From positions 1-62,668 of the forward strand of contig DASPVO010000023.1 in assembly GCA_035622335.1 (NCBI GenBank): DNA of 62,668 nt, given 5' to 3'. Origin of the DNA: DATJAJ01 sp035622335 (GTDB lineage: Archaea > Thermoproteota > Nitrososphaeria > Nitrososphaerales > Gagatemarchaeaceae). The notes beneath the pieces were generated by a model. The model did no database searches. It was not told the DNA's origin and saw nothing but the letters and a program-made list of their open reading frames with translations. This document shows, piece after piece, positions 24,965-32,956 of this stretch. The first letter of the stretch is position 1. Each line of letters starts with the position of its first letter. A program made the translations under genes and the position numbers.

Positions 24965-26083
24965 CTATTTACCGTTAACCTGTCGTTTCCAGCCGAAGAG
25001 CTTCTCATCGTAGAAAGGCGGTTTGACGATTTCGCCGGCGACCTCCGCGTCCCGCACAGAGACTCTGACCTGATTCTGCAGTCCAGCTCTGGTACTGTCG
25101 ATGAGAGCCAGCGCGATTCCTCGCCGCAAAATGGGAGAAAAAGTCCCGCTCGTGACAGTGCCGACCTTCGATGAATCGGCGGCCAACACGGGAAAGCCCG
25201 ACCGTGGTATCTTCTCTCTGAGTACAATCCCCCTCCTGACGACGGGTGGAGGCCGTTCCCCTAGTCTTGCGATACTGTCATACCCGACGTAGCCCTTCTT
25301 CTCCTTGGAGACGACCCATGCGAGGTCAGCCTCGAAGGGGTCCGTCCGCTCGTTGATCTCGTTCCCGTAGAGCGGATAGCCAGCCTCGATCCGTAGAGAG
25401 TCCCGCGCACCCAATCCGCATGGCCTTGCAGTCTTTAGCAGTGAGGCCCAGACGTCCAGAGCGCTCTCGGGATCGTCGATGCTCGCGTCGTGTAGGATGA
25501 TCTCAAACCCGTCCTCCCCCGTGTACCCGGTTCTCGATATGGCGGCGGGGTGGCCGGAGATCACCCCCTCTGCACACCTGAACCTTCTCAGTTCTGAGAG
25601 CGACGTTTCAGTCAGCGGTTGCAAAGCCTCTCCAGACCGCGGACCCTGAACGGCGATCATCGCCGACGAGCTCGTCTCGTCGGCCACCTCTACGTCCATT
25701 CTCCCGTGGCTGGAGTCGACTTGGGCTAGGTCCCTCTCTCTGTTGATGGCGTTTACTACGACCAGGTAATCATCATCCCCGAGCTTCATGATTATGAGGT
25801 CATCGAGTATGCCACCCTCAGTGTTCAGCAGGAGCGTGTAGATAGACCGCCCTTCAGGCTGTGAAGCTATGGAAGTGGGCACGAGAGAATCTAGGAGTCG
25901 TCCTGACTCTGGGCCCTTCACTCGAAACCTGCCCATGTGCGACACGTCAAAGATCCCACAGTCGCTTCTGACGGCTAGGTGTTCCTCCATGATGCTGGTG
26001 TACCAGACTGGCATCTCGAATCCCGCAAACTCGATCAGTCTCGCAGTTGTGCCATAGGTCTGGCGAAGTTGAGTGATCTTCAA
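24965..26083 (-). CDS. gcvT: Glycine cleavage system T protein (aminomethyltransferase)
   Basis: GcvT transfers the methylene group from aminomethyl-GcvH to tetrahydropterin, releasing ammonia. Conserved features: FAGFEMPVWYTSIMEEHLAVR, GIFDVSHMGRF, ISRTGYTGEDGFEI with the catalytic region, and GLGARDSLRIEAGYPLYG. 372 residues with TTG start at 26083. It is divergent from cofE; the 55-nt gap holds AATTTAAG, which could serve promoters in both directions. Confidence 0.94.
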   Translation of the reverse strand: MKITQLRQTYGTTARLIEFAGFEMPVWYTSIMEEHLAVRSDCGIFDVSHMGRFRVKGPESGRLLDSLVPTSIASQPEGRSIYTLLLNTEGGILDDLIIMKLGDDDYLVVVNAINRERDLAQVDSSHGRMDVEVADETSSSAMIAVQGPRSGEALQPLTETSLSELRRFRCAEGVISGHPAAISRTGYTGEDGFEIILHDASIDDPESALDVWASLLKTARPCGLGARDSLRIEAGYPLYGNEINERTDPFEADLAWVVSKEKKGYVGYDSIARLGERPPPVVRRGIVLREKIPRSGFPVLAADSSKVGTVTSGTFSPILRRGIALALIDSTRAGLQNQVRVSVRDAEVAGEIVKPPFYDEKLFGWKRQVNGK

Positions 26084-26138
26084 GAGGTTCGCCCGCTGAG
26101 AAATCCTCTAATTTAAGCCAGAGAAGTCGTTTGAGAGT

Positions 26139-26888
26139 TTGCTGACTCTGTTCGGAGTGAAGGTGCCCAGGGCTTCGTCGAAGTTCGACCTTCCTGAGAT
26201 GATCACGAGCCGGACAAGCCTCAGAGACGGAGATGTGCTCGTCATTTCGAGCAAGTACGTGGCCATCTCCGAAGGCAGAACGATCTCACTTGCTCGAATC
26301 AGGGTCGGCGACGAGGCGCTCGAACTCTCCAAGAAGTACAGAATCGACAGAAGGCTGTGCGAATTGATAGTCAGAGAGTCTGATTCAATCGTGGGCGGAG
26401 TCCCAGGGTTCATACTCACGATGCGAGATGGCCTTCTGACGCCAAACGCGGGAATAGACAAGTCGAACATCGAGCACGGCAGAGTGGTGCTGTATCCGAG
26501 AAGGCCGGCTGAGTCAGCCACTGAAGTTCGAGAGGCCGTGAGGTTCAGGTCCGGGGCTCGTGTGGCTGTGGTCGTGTCCGACAGCAGGCTGATGCCGACG
26601 CGCAGAGGGACCGTAGGAGTCGCTCTTGCCTCCGCCGGCCTTGAGGGAATCGCTGACCTTCGCGGGAAACGTGACCTCTTCGGCAACGCACTCAAGGTCA
26701 CGACCCAGGCGATCGCCGATGACCTGTGCTCTGCTTCCCAGCTCCTGATGGGGGAATCCGACGAAGCAACTCCAATCGTCGTCGTGAGAGGGCTGCGCAA
26801 GGAACTCCTCCGAGAGGCCGTGTACGAGACAAAGAGATTCGCTATCCCGGAGGACGAATGCGTATACATCAGGAGCTGGAAAAACTGA
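26139..26888 (+). CDS. cofE: Coenzyme F420-0:L-glutamate ligase
   Basis: CofE adds glutamates to the F420 precursor, so this organism probably makes F420. Family features: RDGDVLVISSKYVAISEGR, GFILTMRDGLLTPNAGIDKSN with the metal/GTP site, VVVSDSRLMPTRRGTVGVALASAG, and GKRDLFGNALKVTTQAIADDLCSAS. 249 residues. TTG start at 26139, 24-30 nt after TATA-like AATTTAAG, so probably leaderless. Confidence 0.9.
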   Translation: MLTLFGVKVPRASSKFDLPEMITSRTSLRDGDVLVISSKYVAISEGRTISLARIRVGDEALELSKKYRIDRRLCELIVRESDSIVGGVPGFILTMRDGLLTPNAGIDKSNIEHGRVVLYPRRPAESATEVREAVRFRSGARVAVVVSDSRLMPTRRGTVGVALASAGLEGIADLRGKRDLFGNALKVTTQAIADDLCSASQLLMGESDEATPIVVVRGLRKELLREAVYETKRFAIPEDECVYIRSWKN

Positions 26889-26929
26889 AGCCGAATATCC
26901 TTAAGTGCAGACGACGCTAGTGGTCCGCC

Positions 26930-27106
26930 GTGACTTACGAGGTCGCTTGCGTGTCTTGCGGAAGTTCGCTCTACTCAGGATTCGACCTGAGGTCGCCGAG
27001 CGATGTGCTGAAAGGCTCCGGATACAGGTGCAAGAACTGTGGTGTCAAGCTGTCGTTGGAGAAATTCCGCGTCGAAGTCAAAAAGATAGACGGCTCGTTC
27101 TCCTGA
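26930..27106 (+). CDS. Small zinc-ribbon protein
   Basis: A 58-residue frame from GTG at 26930, with two Cys pairs (VACVSCGSSL and YRCKNCGVKL) separated by about 25 residues and a charged tail. A TATA-like TATCCTTAAG 25-35 nt upstream suggests a leaderless mRNA. It resembles Rpo12/RpoP in size, but the Cys spacing and surrounding residues do not match well, so I leave it unnamed. It precedes topA by 22 nt and may be co-transcribed. Confidence 0.7.
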   Translation: MTYEVACVSCGSSLYSGFDLRSPSDVLKGSGYRCKNCGVKLSLEKFRVEVKKIDGSFS

Positions 27107-27128
27107 ACTACGACTGGAGGCGGACAGA

Positions 27129-29168
27129 TTGGGCCTAGAGCGGTCGAAGGGCTACACGCTTGTTGTGTGCGAAAAGTCTGATGTGGCAAAACGCATGGCC
27201 GAGGCTTTGGCAGGACACGAGGTCCTTGAGGGACGGGGGTCATATTCCGTCCTGGTCGCAGGAAAGGAAGTCGTATTTTGCGCAGCCCAAGGGCACCTGT
27301 ACGGAATTTCTGATCCGTCTTTCGAACGAACCGTGTTTCCGGTCTTCGATTTGGAATGGTTCCAAGACGATTTGATAGGTGGAATGCGAGCGGCGGGTCG
27401 GAAAATTGGGATCATAAGGGGGCTGTGCGAACACGCGGCGGCCTTCATGAACGCCTGTGACCTCGACCCTGAGGGAGAGGTCATAGGATTCAACATCCTT
27501 CGATATTCTTGCAACAACAGGGAGGGGACCGCACTCCGAGCGAAGTTCTCCGCCCTCACCAAGGAAGACCTCACGAAAGCGTTCACCGAAGCAGAAACCG
27601 TGGAAGTCTCAGGCTTGGCGAAGGCAGGCAGGGCACGCCACTATGCCGACTTCGTTTGGGGAGTCAACCTTTCGAGGGTTCTGTCAGGCTCGACGCCAAA
27701 GTACAAAACGGTCAGCATTGGGAGAGTCCAGGGGCCGGCCCTTGGTTTCGTGGTCGAGCGCGAGAAGGAGATCCGCACATTCGTACCCATCCCGTACTGG
27801 GCGATTTCGGGAACATTTGCAAAGGGCAAGGAGACCTTCTCCGCGCCGTACCTAAGGCCCCGCATTAGAAGGAGAGACGAAGCCTCATCCGTGAGGCTGG
27901 ATTGCGTGCACAAGCAGGCTGTCGTCGAGGAGGTCGATGCTGTTACCGAAGACGTGCCTCCTCCCTTCCCATTCAACACCGGGACGCTTCAGAGGGAAGC
28001 CTTCTCACAGTTTGGCTTCTCTCCCAGTGTTACGAGCCAGATTGCCGAGAGGCTCTACCTTCGGGCATTGATATCCTATCCCAGGACCGACAGCCAGAAA
28101 CTTCCACACTCAATCGGCTACCATAGAATTCTCGAAGGACTAGGGAGGAACGCGTCCTATTCGGCTGCGACTGGAGGGTTGTTGTCGAGCAGGATGCGTC
28201 CGGTCCAGGGCACTAGGGAAGACCCCGCGCACCCAGCCATCTATCCGACAGGAGTGCTACCAAGAGGAGGGATGAGCGACCCCGAACAAAAGCTGTACGA
28301 CTTGATTGTTCGAAGGTTTCTGTCGGCCTTTGGTCCAGAAGCCAAGCAAGAGGTGGTGAGTTACACCTTGGCTGTTGGCGAACACAGATTCAGACTAGTC
28401 GGCAGAACGACCGTGGCCCTGGGGTGGCTTCGGTCCTATGGGAAGTATTCTCGTCTGAAGGACTTCTTGGCTCCAAGGCTGAGCGTCGGCGAGGTTCTCG
28501 CGGTCGTCGATGTGGCGGTCACGGAGCGATATGAGTCACGCCCTCAGAGGTACACGCAGGCGGGCCTTGTCGAGAGGATGGAAAGAGAGAGGATGGGGAC
28601 AAAGGCGACCAGGGCGGACATCGTCCAAACGCTCCAAAAGAGAGGATACGTGGACGGTCTGAACCTAGTTGCGACGGACCTCGGGTTCGCCGTTCACGAA
28701 GCGATGAAGAAGTACTCTCCGCTGGTCGTGTCTACGGAGCTTACCCGCCAGGTCGAAGACGGGCTGAACGACGTCGAGTCGCGCGCGACCGACGACAAAG
28801 ACTTTCTCAGAGACGTCGTCCGGCGGCTGACCTCCCAGATGATCATGCTTGAATCTGCGCGACCTGAGATTGGAAGGGAACTGGCTCTTGCCGGAGACGA
28901 AGCTGGCGGCATAGGAACTTGTCCCGTCTGCGGCGATGGAAGGCTCGTTGTAATCCGCTCCTCCAAGACGCGCAAGAGGTTCATTGGATGTACCAATTAC
29001 AGTCACGGCTGTCGGGCTTCGGCACCCCTTCCGCAGAGGGGGACGCTCAGGTTTTCGGATGAGCCGTGCACAAGATGCAGATGGCCGCTCGTCTCGATGA
29101 AGTTGGGAAGGTTCAGACGGACTCTTTGCGTCAACATGGGGTGTCCTTCGAGGCTGGAGAAGCGTTGA
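27129..29168 (+). CDS. topA: DNA topoisomerase, type IA
   Basis: A type IA enzyme that passes single DNA strands through a transient break. Toprim features: LVVCEKSDVAKRMAEAL and the acidic CDLDPEGEVIG (Asp111, Asp113, Glu115), where the usual Arg is Pro. The active tyrosine is Tyr317 in ISYPRTDSQKLP. GLVERMERERMGTKATRADIVQTLQKRGY is strongly conserved. The C terminus has two zinc fingers (CPVCGDGRL...CTNYSHGC and CTRCRWPL...CVNMGC). TTG start; 679 residues. The next small gene overlaps its stop. Confidence 0.93.
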   Translation: MGLERSKGYTLVVCEKSDVAKRMAEALAGHEVLEGRGSYSVLVAGKEVVFCAAQGHLYGISDPSFERTVFPVFDLEWFQDDLIGGMRAAGRKIGIIRGLCEHAAAFMNACDLDPEGEVIGFNILRYSCNNREGTALRAKFSALTKEDLTKAFTEAETVEVSGLAKAGRARHYADFVWGVNLSRVLSGSTPKYKTVSIGRVQGPALGFVVEREKEIRTFVPIPYWAISGTFAKGKETFSAPYLRPRIRRRDEASSVRLDCVHKQAVVEEVDAVTEDVPPPFPFNTGTLQREAFSQFGFSPSVTSQIAERLYLRALISYPRTDSQKLPHSIGYHRILEGLGRNASYSAATGGLLSSRMRPVQGTREDPAHPAIYPTGVLPRGGMSDPEQKLYDLIVRRFLSAFGPEAKQEVVSYTLAVGEHRFRLVGRTTVALGWLRSYGKYSRLKDFLAPRLSVGEVLAVVDVAVTERYESRPQRYTQAGLVERMERERMGTKATRADIVQTLQKRGYVDGLNLVATDLGFAVHEAMKKYSPLVVSTELTRQVEDGLNDVESRATDDKDFLRDVVRRLTSQMIMLESARPEIGRELALAGDEAGGIGTCPVCGDGRLVVIRSSKTRKRFIGCTNYSHGCRASAPLPQRGTLRFSDEPCTRCRWPLVSMKLGRFRRTLCVNMGCPSRLEKR

Positions 29169-29410
29169 CCTGCAGGATCTGCCGCCGTGAGGCCGTGGCT
29201 GAACTCTGCCAATATCATGAAGATGCGAGGTCCAGAATCGAGGAGTGCTACCCCATTTGGAAGGATGCCTTCGGGCAGATGTCTCACGAAGAGTATCTGC
29301 TCAAGATTCGAGACCACGACCAGTCTGGCGAATGGGTCAAGGAGGTGGCAGCGTTGATGATTGTGCGAGCCCGTGAGGAGAAGGTGCCGTCCTCCTCCCA
29401 TAGCGGATAG
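29165..29410 (+). CDS. Small conserved-looking protein with N-terminal Cys/His site
   Basis: Reading from TTG at 29165, which overlaps the topA stop (TTGA), gives about 81 residues beginning LTCRICRREAVAELCQYH. The Cys-x2-Cys and Cys-x2-His arrangement suggests zinc binding. A helical, acidic remainder follows (IEECYPIWKDAFGQMSHEEY; SGEWVKEVAALMI). The frame is open upstream inside topA but that part is shadow sequence. Function unknown; translational coupling to topA is likely. Confidence 0.7.
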   Translation: MTCRICRREAVAELCQYHEDARSRIEECYPIWKDAFGQMSHEEYLLKIRDHDQSGEWVKEVAALMIVRAREEKVPSSSHSG

Positions 29411-29454
29411 CGTAAGACGAAAATAGCCCTCAGAAGGGGCGTAATCAGAACATC

Positions 29455-29856
29455 ATGCTGAGAAGGACTCTTGAGTCTGCTTATGGCAAGACGATCGGAG
29501 CGGTCGGGAATGCGGTCACCAGGTTTGTCCAATCGGGTCCAAACCGCAGCAATTGGGTCGAAGTCCTGTACGTTGTGGGCGTGGTGTTGTTCATGGCTGG
29601 GGGGGTGAGCGCCTTCTTCTTCCCCGTCGCAGACCAGAGTTACATAATCTATCCAGCAGGCGGTGCTCAGTCGATATCGGAGACGGTCATTGATGCCTGC
29701 GTCATTCTGCTTGGAGGTGCCGGAGTCTACGCGACCTACGTCAGCGGCCGGCAGACTACGAAGCCTCGCATGGTTAACCTGTATCTCGCTCTTGCCCTGC
29801 TGCTGATCGCCCTGTCGGTCTTGCTGGGGATATTCGTTTCTGATCTGAAGGGTTAG
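29455..29856 (+). CDS. Three-TM membrane protein, possible Ost3/6- or OSTC-like oligosaccharyltransferase subunit
   Basis: 133 residues with three membrane segments (about 36-58, 78-98 and 107-128). The pattern recalls the C-terminal membrane part of eukaryotic Ost3/Ost6/OSTC: a GG turn after the first helix (FMAGGVSAFFFP), a polar acidic start to the second helix (QSISETVIDACVILLGGAG), and a basic loop before the third (TTKPRMVNLYLALALL). There is no thioredoxin domain. aglB in this window makes the idea reasonable, but it is by pattern only. The 3' end overlaps the next, convergent gene by 83 nt. Confidence 0.5.
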   Translation: MLRRTLESAYGKTIGAVGNAVTRFVQSGPNRSNWVEVLYVVGVVLFMAGGVSAFFFPVADQSYIIYPAGGAQSISETVIDACVILLGGAGVYATYVSGRQTTKPRMVNLYLALALLLIALSVLLGIFVSDLKG

Positions 29857-30442
29857 TCCACACGTAGTGGCCGTCTTGCCACAGACTCGTTTTTGTACAG
29901 CGGAACTCGATTTGACCGGCCTTCACCTCAACGTTCATCGTCAAGTCTGCAAGCTCGTAGAAGGGCGCCCTGATGGTCGTTTTGTCTCGTTTTGACTGCC
30001 TGTACGCAGTGGCCATGACAGCGAGCCCATTTGTCTTCGCGATGTGGGAGAGTATCGCCATCGTGAAAGCGAATTGTCTGTTGGCGCCGTTCCTGTCTTC
30101 TGCTGAAAACAGGCGGAGGAGACTGTTTAGGTTGTCGAACAGTATGGTGCTGAGGTCTGTCACCTGCAGAAAGTCTAGAATGGAATGGCGGATTCCGCGG
30201 CCGAGCCTCGGGATGAAGACGCTGGTGTCGGTCTTCTCCAGCCCGTCCAAGATCAGTGGTGCGTTGGAAGCGTAGAGCGCGTCGGTGTCGAAGACAGTGC
30301 AGCTTTCGTGCGCGACGCTGAAGCATGAACAAAGAAATGCTGCAAGGCTCAGGTTTTCGGATCTCCCGTTGACGACCAGCGTAGAGGCTTTGCCTCTAAG
30401 AGGCTCCAAGAAGTCGTTGGCTTGTCGGAAGCTAACGCTCAT
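29774..30442 (-). CDS. RecA-fold protein lacking a Walker A motif
   Basis: 222 residues with the layout of an archaeal RadA-paralogue core. The position of the P-loop reads TLVVNGRSENLSLAAFL and has no G-K-T/S. A Walker B-like strand is STILFDNLNSLLRLF (about 98-112), followed by a helix and strand typical of RecA (AILSHIAKTNGLAVMATAYRQS). It probably cannot hydrolyse ATP. It is divergent from a RuvC-fold gene across a 37-nt gap, which suggests joint control. The C-terminal tail overlaps the membrane gene by 83 nt. Role in recombination or repair is inference. Confidence 0.6.
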   Translation of the reverse strand: MSVSFRQANDFLEPLRGKASTLVVNGRSENLSLAAFLCSCFSVAHESCTVFDTDALYASNAPLILDGLEKTDTSVFIPRLGRGIRHSILDFLQVTDLSTILFDNLNSLLRLFSAEDRNGANRQFAFTMAILSHIAKTNGLAVMATAYRQSKRDKTTIRAPFYELADLTMNVEVKAGQIEFRCTKTSLWQDGHYVWTNPSDQKRISPARPTGRSAAGQERDTG

Positions 30443-30479
30443 TTAGCCGCGGGATTCTACTTCACTCGTAGGTATTTCA

Positions 30480-31088
30480 ATGGTGCGCGTCTGCGTGGCC
30501 ACCGAGCACGGTAGGGCGTACTATGTGCTGGTCTCGCGTCTCAGGAGAGCTGGCTTCAATTTCATGACGGTGATTCCGGGTCAAGGAGCGGACTGCGAGT
30601 TGGTGTTGACGACGCGAGAAGAGGCCGTTGGATTCCGTGGAAGCGTCCTCGCTTTGGAGGATCTCGACGACGACCCCGACATCGTCAGAGGTCAGGTTCT
30701 TTCCCAACTGGACGGTGGAAGTGGCACCCTCTTGGTGGGGATAGACCCCGGAATACGAAACGGCATGGCGTCCTTCTATGGAGAGGAGAAGCTGGCCTTC
30801 AGGACGTTCAACTCGCGCGAGACCCTATCCGCCGGCGTCCTGAATCTTGCGAACCGTGTCAACGCCGAGAGGGTCGTGGTGAGAGTCGGGGATGGTAACC
30901 CGTCGCTCGCCTATTGGATTGCCAAAAGACTTGCTTCCAGACTGCCTTCAGCATCGGTGGAAATTGTGGACGAATCAGGGACGTCGGCGAGGACAGCGAA
31001 AACGAGGGGTCTGCGGAAGGACGAGGGTTCAGCGGCCAGGATCGCGCTGCGCAAGGGGACCAGGTTCCTCTTGGTCGCCCCAGAATGA
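30480..31088 (+). CDS. RuvC/YqgF-fold (RNase H-like) nuclease-like protein
   Basis: An N-terminal domain of about 80 residues precedes a RuvC-like fold. The first catalytic strand is LLVGIDPGIRNGMASFYG (Asp89). Later acidic residues lie where RuvC-family enzymes place them (VDESGTSA, Asp164/Glu165; KDEGSAARIALRKG, Asp181/Glu182). This pattern fits a Holliday-junction-resolvase-like or related nuclease; COG2433-type archaeal proteins share the IDPG strand. 202 residues. It is divergent from the RecA-fold gene and overlaps the convergent helicase gene by 60 nt. Confidence 0.65.
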   Translation: MVRVCVATEHGRAYYVLVSRLRRAGFNFMTVIPGQGADCELVLTTREEAVGFRGSVLALEDLDDDPDIVRGQVLSQLDGGSGTLLVGIDPGIRNGMASFYGEEKLAFRTFNSRETLSAGVLNLANRVNAERVVVRVGDGNPSLAYWIAKRLASRLPSASVEIVDESGTSARTAKTRGLRKDEGSAARIALRKGTRFLLVAPE

Positions 31089-32936
31089 CGTGACAAGGGC
31101 GTCAGTCTCCGGAGGTGAGAAGTCACCGTGGATCATGTTCGACTTCAACCATGACGGCATCAAGTCTTTGACCACGGGGCTGTCAAACCTCTTGTCGAGG
31201 AGGAACACCAAGCCCTTTTTGCCTGGGTTCCTAAGGTGTCTTCCCGCGGCCTGAAACGCCTTGCGGAGCCCGGGAAGCAGCGCCAGCATGAGGTATGATT
31301 GTTGTTCGCCCTTCCACTTCATGAACGTGTACTCGGCGTAGAGCTGAGGAGAGGGTGGCGGCAATGACAGGCCGACAACGACCGAGGCATCCATCAGATC
31401 TCCCCTGAAGTCCTCTCCTTCTGAGAACCTGCCGCCCTGAACCCCGAACAGGATGCAGCCTCTCTCTGACCTGAACGACTCCGCTATTTCGTTCGCCTCC
31501 GAAGCTGAAAGGCCTGGTGCTTCCCTCAGGGTTCTCCTTCCGTGCAGCCGGGCGCAGGTCAGTTCGTACACTGGTTCGAGGACGGCGTAGGAGGGTGCGA
31601 AGACGCCTATCCCACCAGTGACCGAAGATGATATCGCCGTTATCTTCCCCGCAATCCTAGAGTACATCTGAGGGCTCCTGGTTTTGTACTTGGTTGTCAC
31701 GCCGGTGTCTAGCAACGTTCTCACCCTAACCGTCCCGTTCACCTGTACCGAATAGACGCTGGGCAGAAGAGAGTCTATCCCAATCGACCTGAGGAAGACT
31801 TCAGAAGGATTGACCGTGGCAGAAACAAGCGTCGAACTCTGGAAGCTCCTGATGAGCGTCGGAAGGTCCTCGACGGGGTTCGTGTTCACGAGACCCAGGA
31901 CGCCGTCCCACTTCGTGAGCAACAGTTCTTGGGATGGAGATGCGAGCTTGTTCAGGAAGTCGCCCACCCTGAGAATGTAGCAGGGTAGTCTGCCTCCGTA
32001 CGAAACGGCGTACCAGGCAGCTCCTGAGCACGCATTCAACTCGAACGTCAGCGTCTGGAGCCAGATGTCTCCGAATTCTTGTTTCATCCTGGTCAGGATC
32101 GATCGACGGTCCAAGAACCAGTTCGTGGCCTCATCGAGAACCCTGTTCAGAAAGCCTGTCAGCGCTTTCAGTGAGTCCGCGGTCTTGGTCATCATGAGCT
32201 GTTCTGCCTCCTCGGTGGCTCTCGACAAGTCCTTCCCGGTAAGGGAGGCTGATCGGTCGCTCCTGAGAAAGTCACGGAGGTTGTGAGCTTCATCGACGAC
32301 CAGTGCGACCTTCTGAGGCTCTATCAAGTTCCTGCCGAACAGAGTGGGCTGGCTCGACGGGTCGAACAGAAAGTGATAGGGTACGACTATGACCGCGGCC
32401 TGGGCGACTGCCAACTTGACCATCTCGTACGGACAGACGTGAGCCGACATCGACTGCTGTAAGAGGCTGGAGTGGTCTGGAATCGAGTAGCTGATTCTGT
32501 CCACGTATTCGGTGGTCCTGCCTCCGAGAAGAGCGATGTTCAGGAAAAAGGAGCATAGGTTGTTGCTCACGTTGAAGCCGCAATACCAGCTGAAGGAGTC
32601 CTGAGGGACGGGCCTGTGGTTCGTCGCCTTCAGGAGGCAGTAGTCGAACTTGGAGTACATCGCCGCCGCCCTTATGGGCCTCTTCTTCTGAAGAAGCGCT
32701 ATCTCTTCCGACACACGTGAAACCTGCCTCTTCGTCCTGCACGCGTACACTACCTTGGACCCGGTCTCTTCCGCCGCGCACAGGGCTCCGCTGAGCACGG
32801 CTGCGGTCTTGCCAAAGCCACTCATTGCCTCGGCGAGCAGTACACCACCGCTCTGACAGTTTTGATGGACCTTCAGGGCGAGCTCTCTTTGATTCGGACG
32901 GAAGGACTCGTAAGCAAAGTAGTCCTCAATCTGCAT
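31029..32936 (-). CDS. XPD/Rad3/DinG-type superfamily 2 DNA helicase
   Basis: A 5'-3' helicase of the XPD family, used in repair or recombination. Walker A is AMSGFGKTAAVLSG (about 37-50). Four cysteines spaced as an Fe-S cluster site are Cys100, Cys119, Cys128 and Cys168. The DEAH box is VVDEAHNLRD (215-218). C-terminal motifs include GVQGGRFSEGEDFRGD (motif V) and FQAAGRHLRNPGKKG (motif VI). 635 residues, normal for XPD. Convergent overlap of 60 nt with the RuvC-fold gene. Confidence 0.9.
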   Translation of the reverse strand: MQIEDYFAYESFRPNQRELALKVHQNCQSGGVLLAEAMSGFGKTAAVLSGALCAAEETGSKVVYACRTKRQVSRVSEEIALLQKKRPIRAAAMYSKFDYCLLKATNHRPVPQDSFSWYCGFNVSNNLCSFFLNIALLGGRTTEYVDRISYSIPDHSSLLQQSMSAHVCPYEMVKLAVAQAAVIVVPYHFLFDPSSQPTLFGRNLIEPQKVALVVDEAHNLRDFLRSDRSASLTGKDLSRATEEAEQLMMTKTADSLKALTGFLNRVLDEATNWFLDRRSILTRMKQEFGDIWLQTLTFELNACSGAAWYAVSYGGRLPCYILRVGDFLNKLASPSQELLLTKWDGVLGLVNTNPVEDLPTLIRSFQSSTLVSATVNPSEVFLRSIGIDSLLPSVYSVQVNGTVRVRTLLDTGVTTKYKTRSPQMYSRIAGKITAISSSVTGGIGVFAPSYAVLEPVYELTCARLHGRRTLREAPGLSASEANEIAESFRSERGCILFGVQGGRFSEGEDFRGDLMDASVVVGLSLPPPSPQLYAEYTFMKWKGEQQSYLMLALLPGLRKAFQAAGRHLRNPGKKGLVFLLDKRFDSPVVKDLMPSWLKSNMIHGDFSPPETDALVTSFWGDQEEPGPLAQRDPGR

Positions 32937-32956
32937 CCAACTTGAACGGGGTCAGA

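Noticed and set aside
26108..26869. A 253-codon minus-strand frame
   Set aside because: It is antisense to cofE, which has complete family motifs.
26930..27106. Naming the small zinc-ribbon protein Rpo12 (RpoP)
   Set aside because: The size fits but the cysteine spacing and flanking residues do not match the RpoP pattern.
31029..31088. Treating the RuvC-fold/XPD overlap as a frameshift
   Set aside because: Both C termini are plausible: motif VI of the helicase and KDEGSAARIAL of the nuclease lie before or within the overlap without a break.
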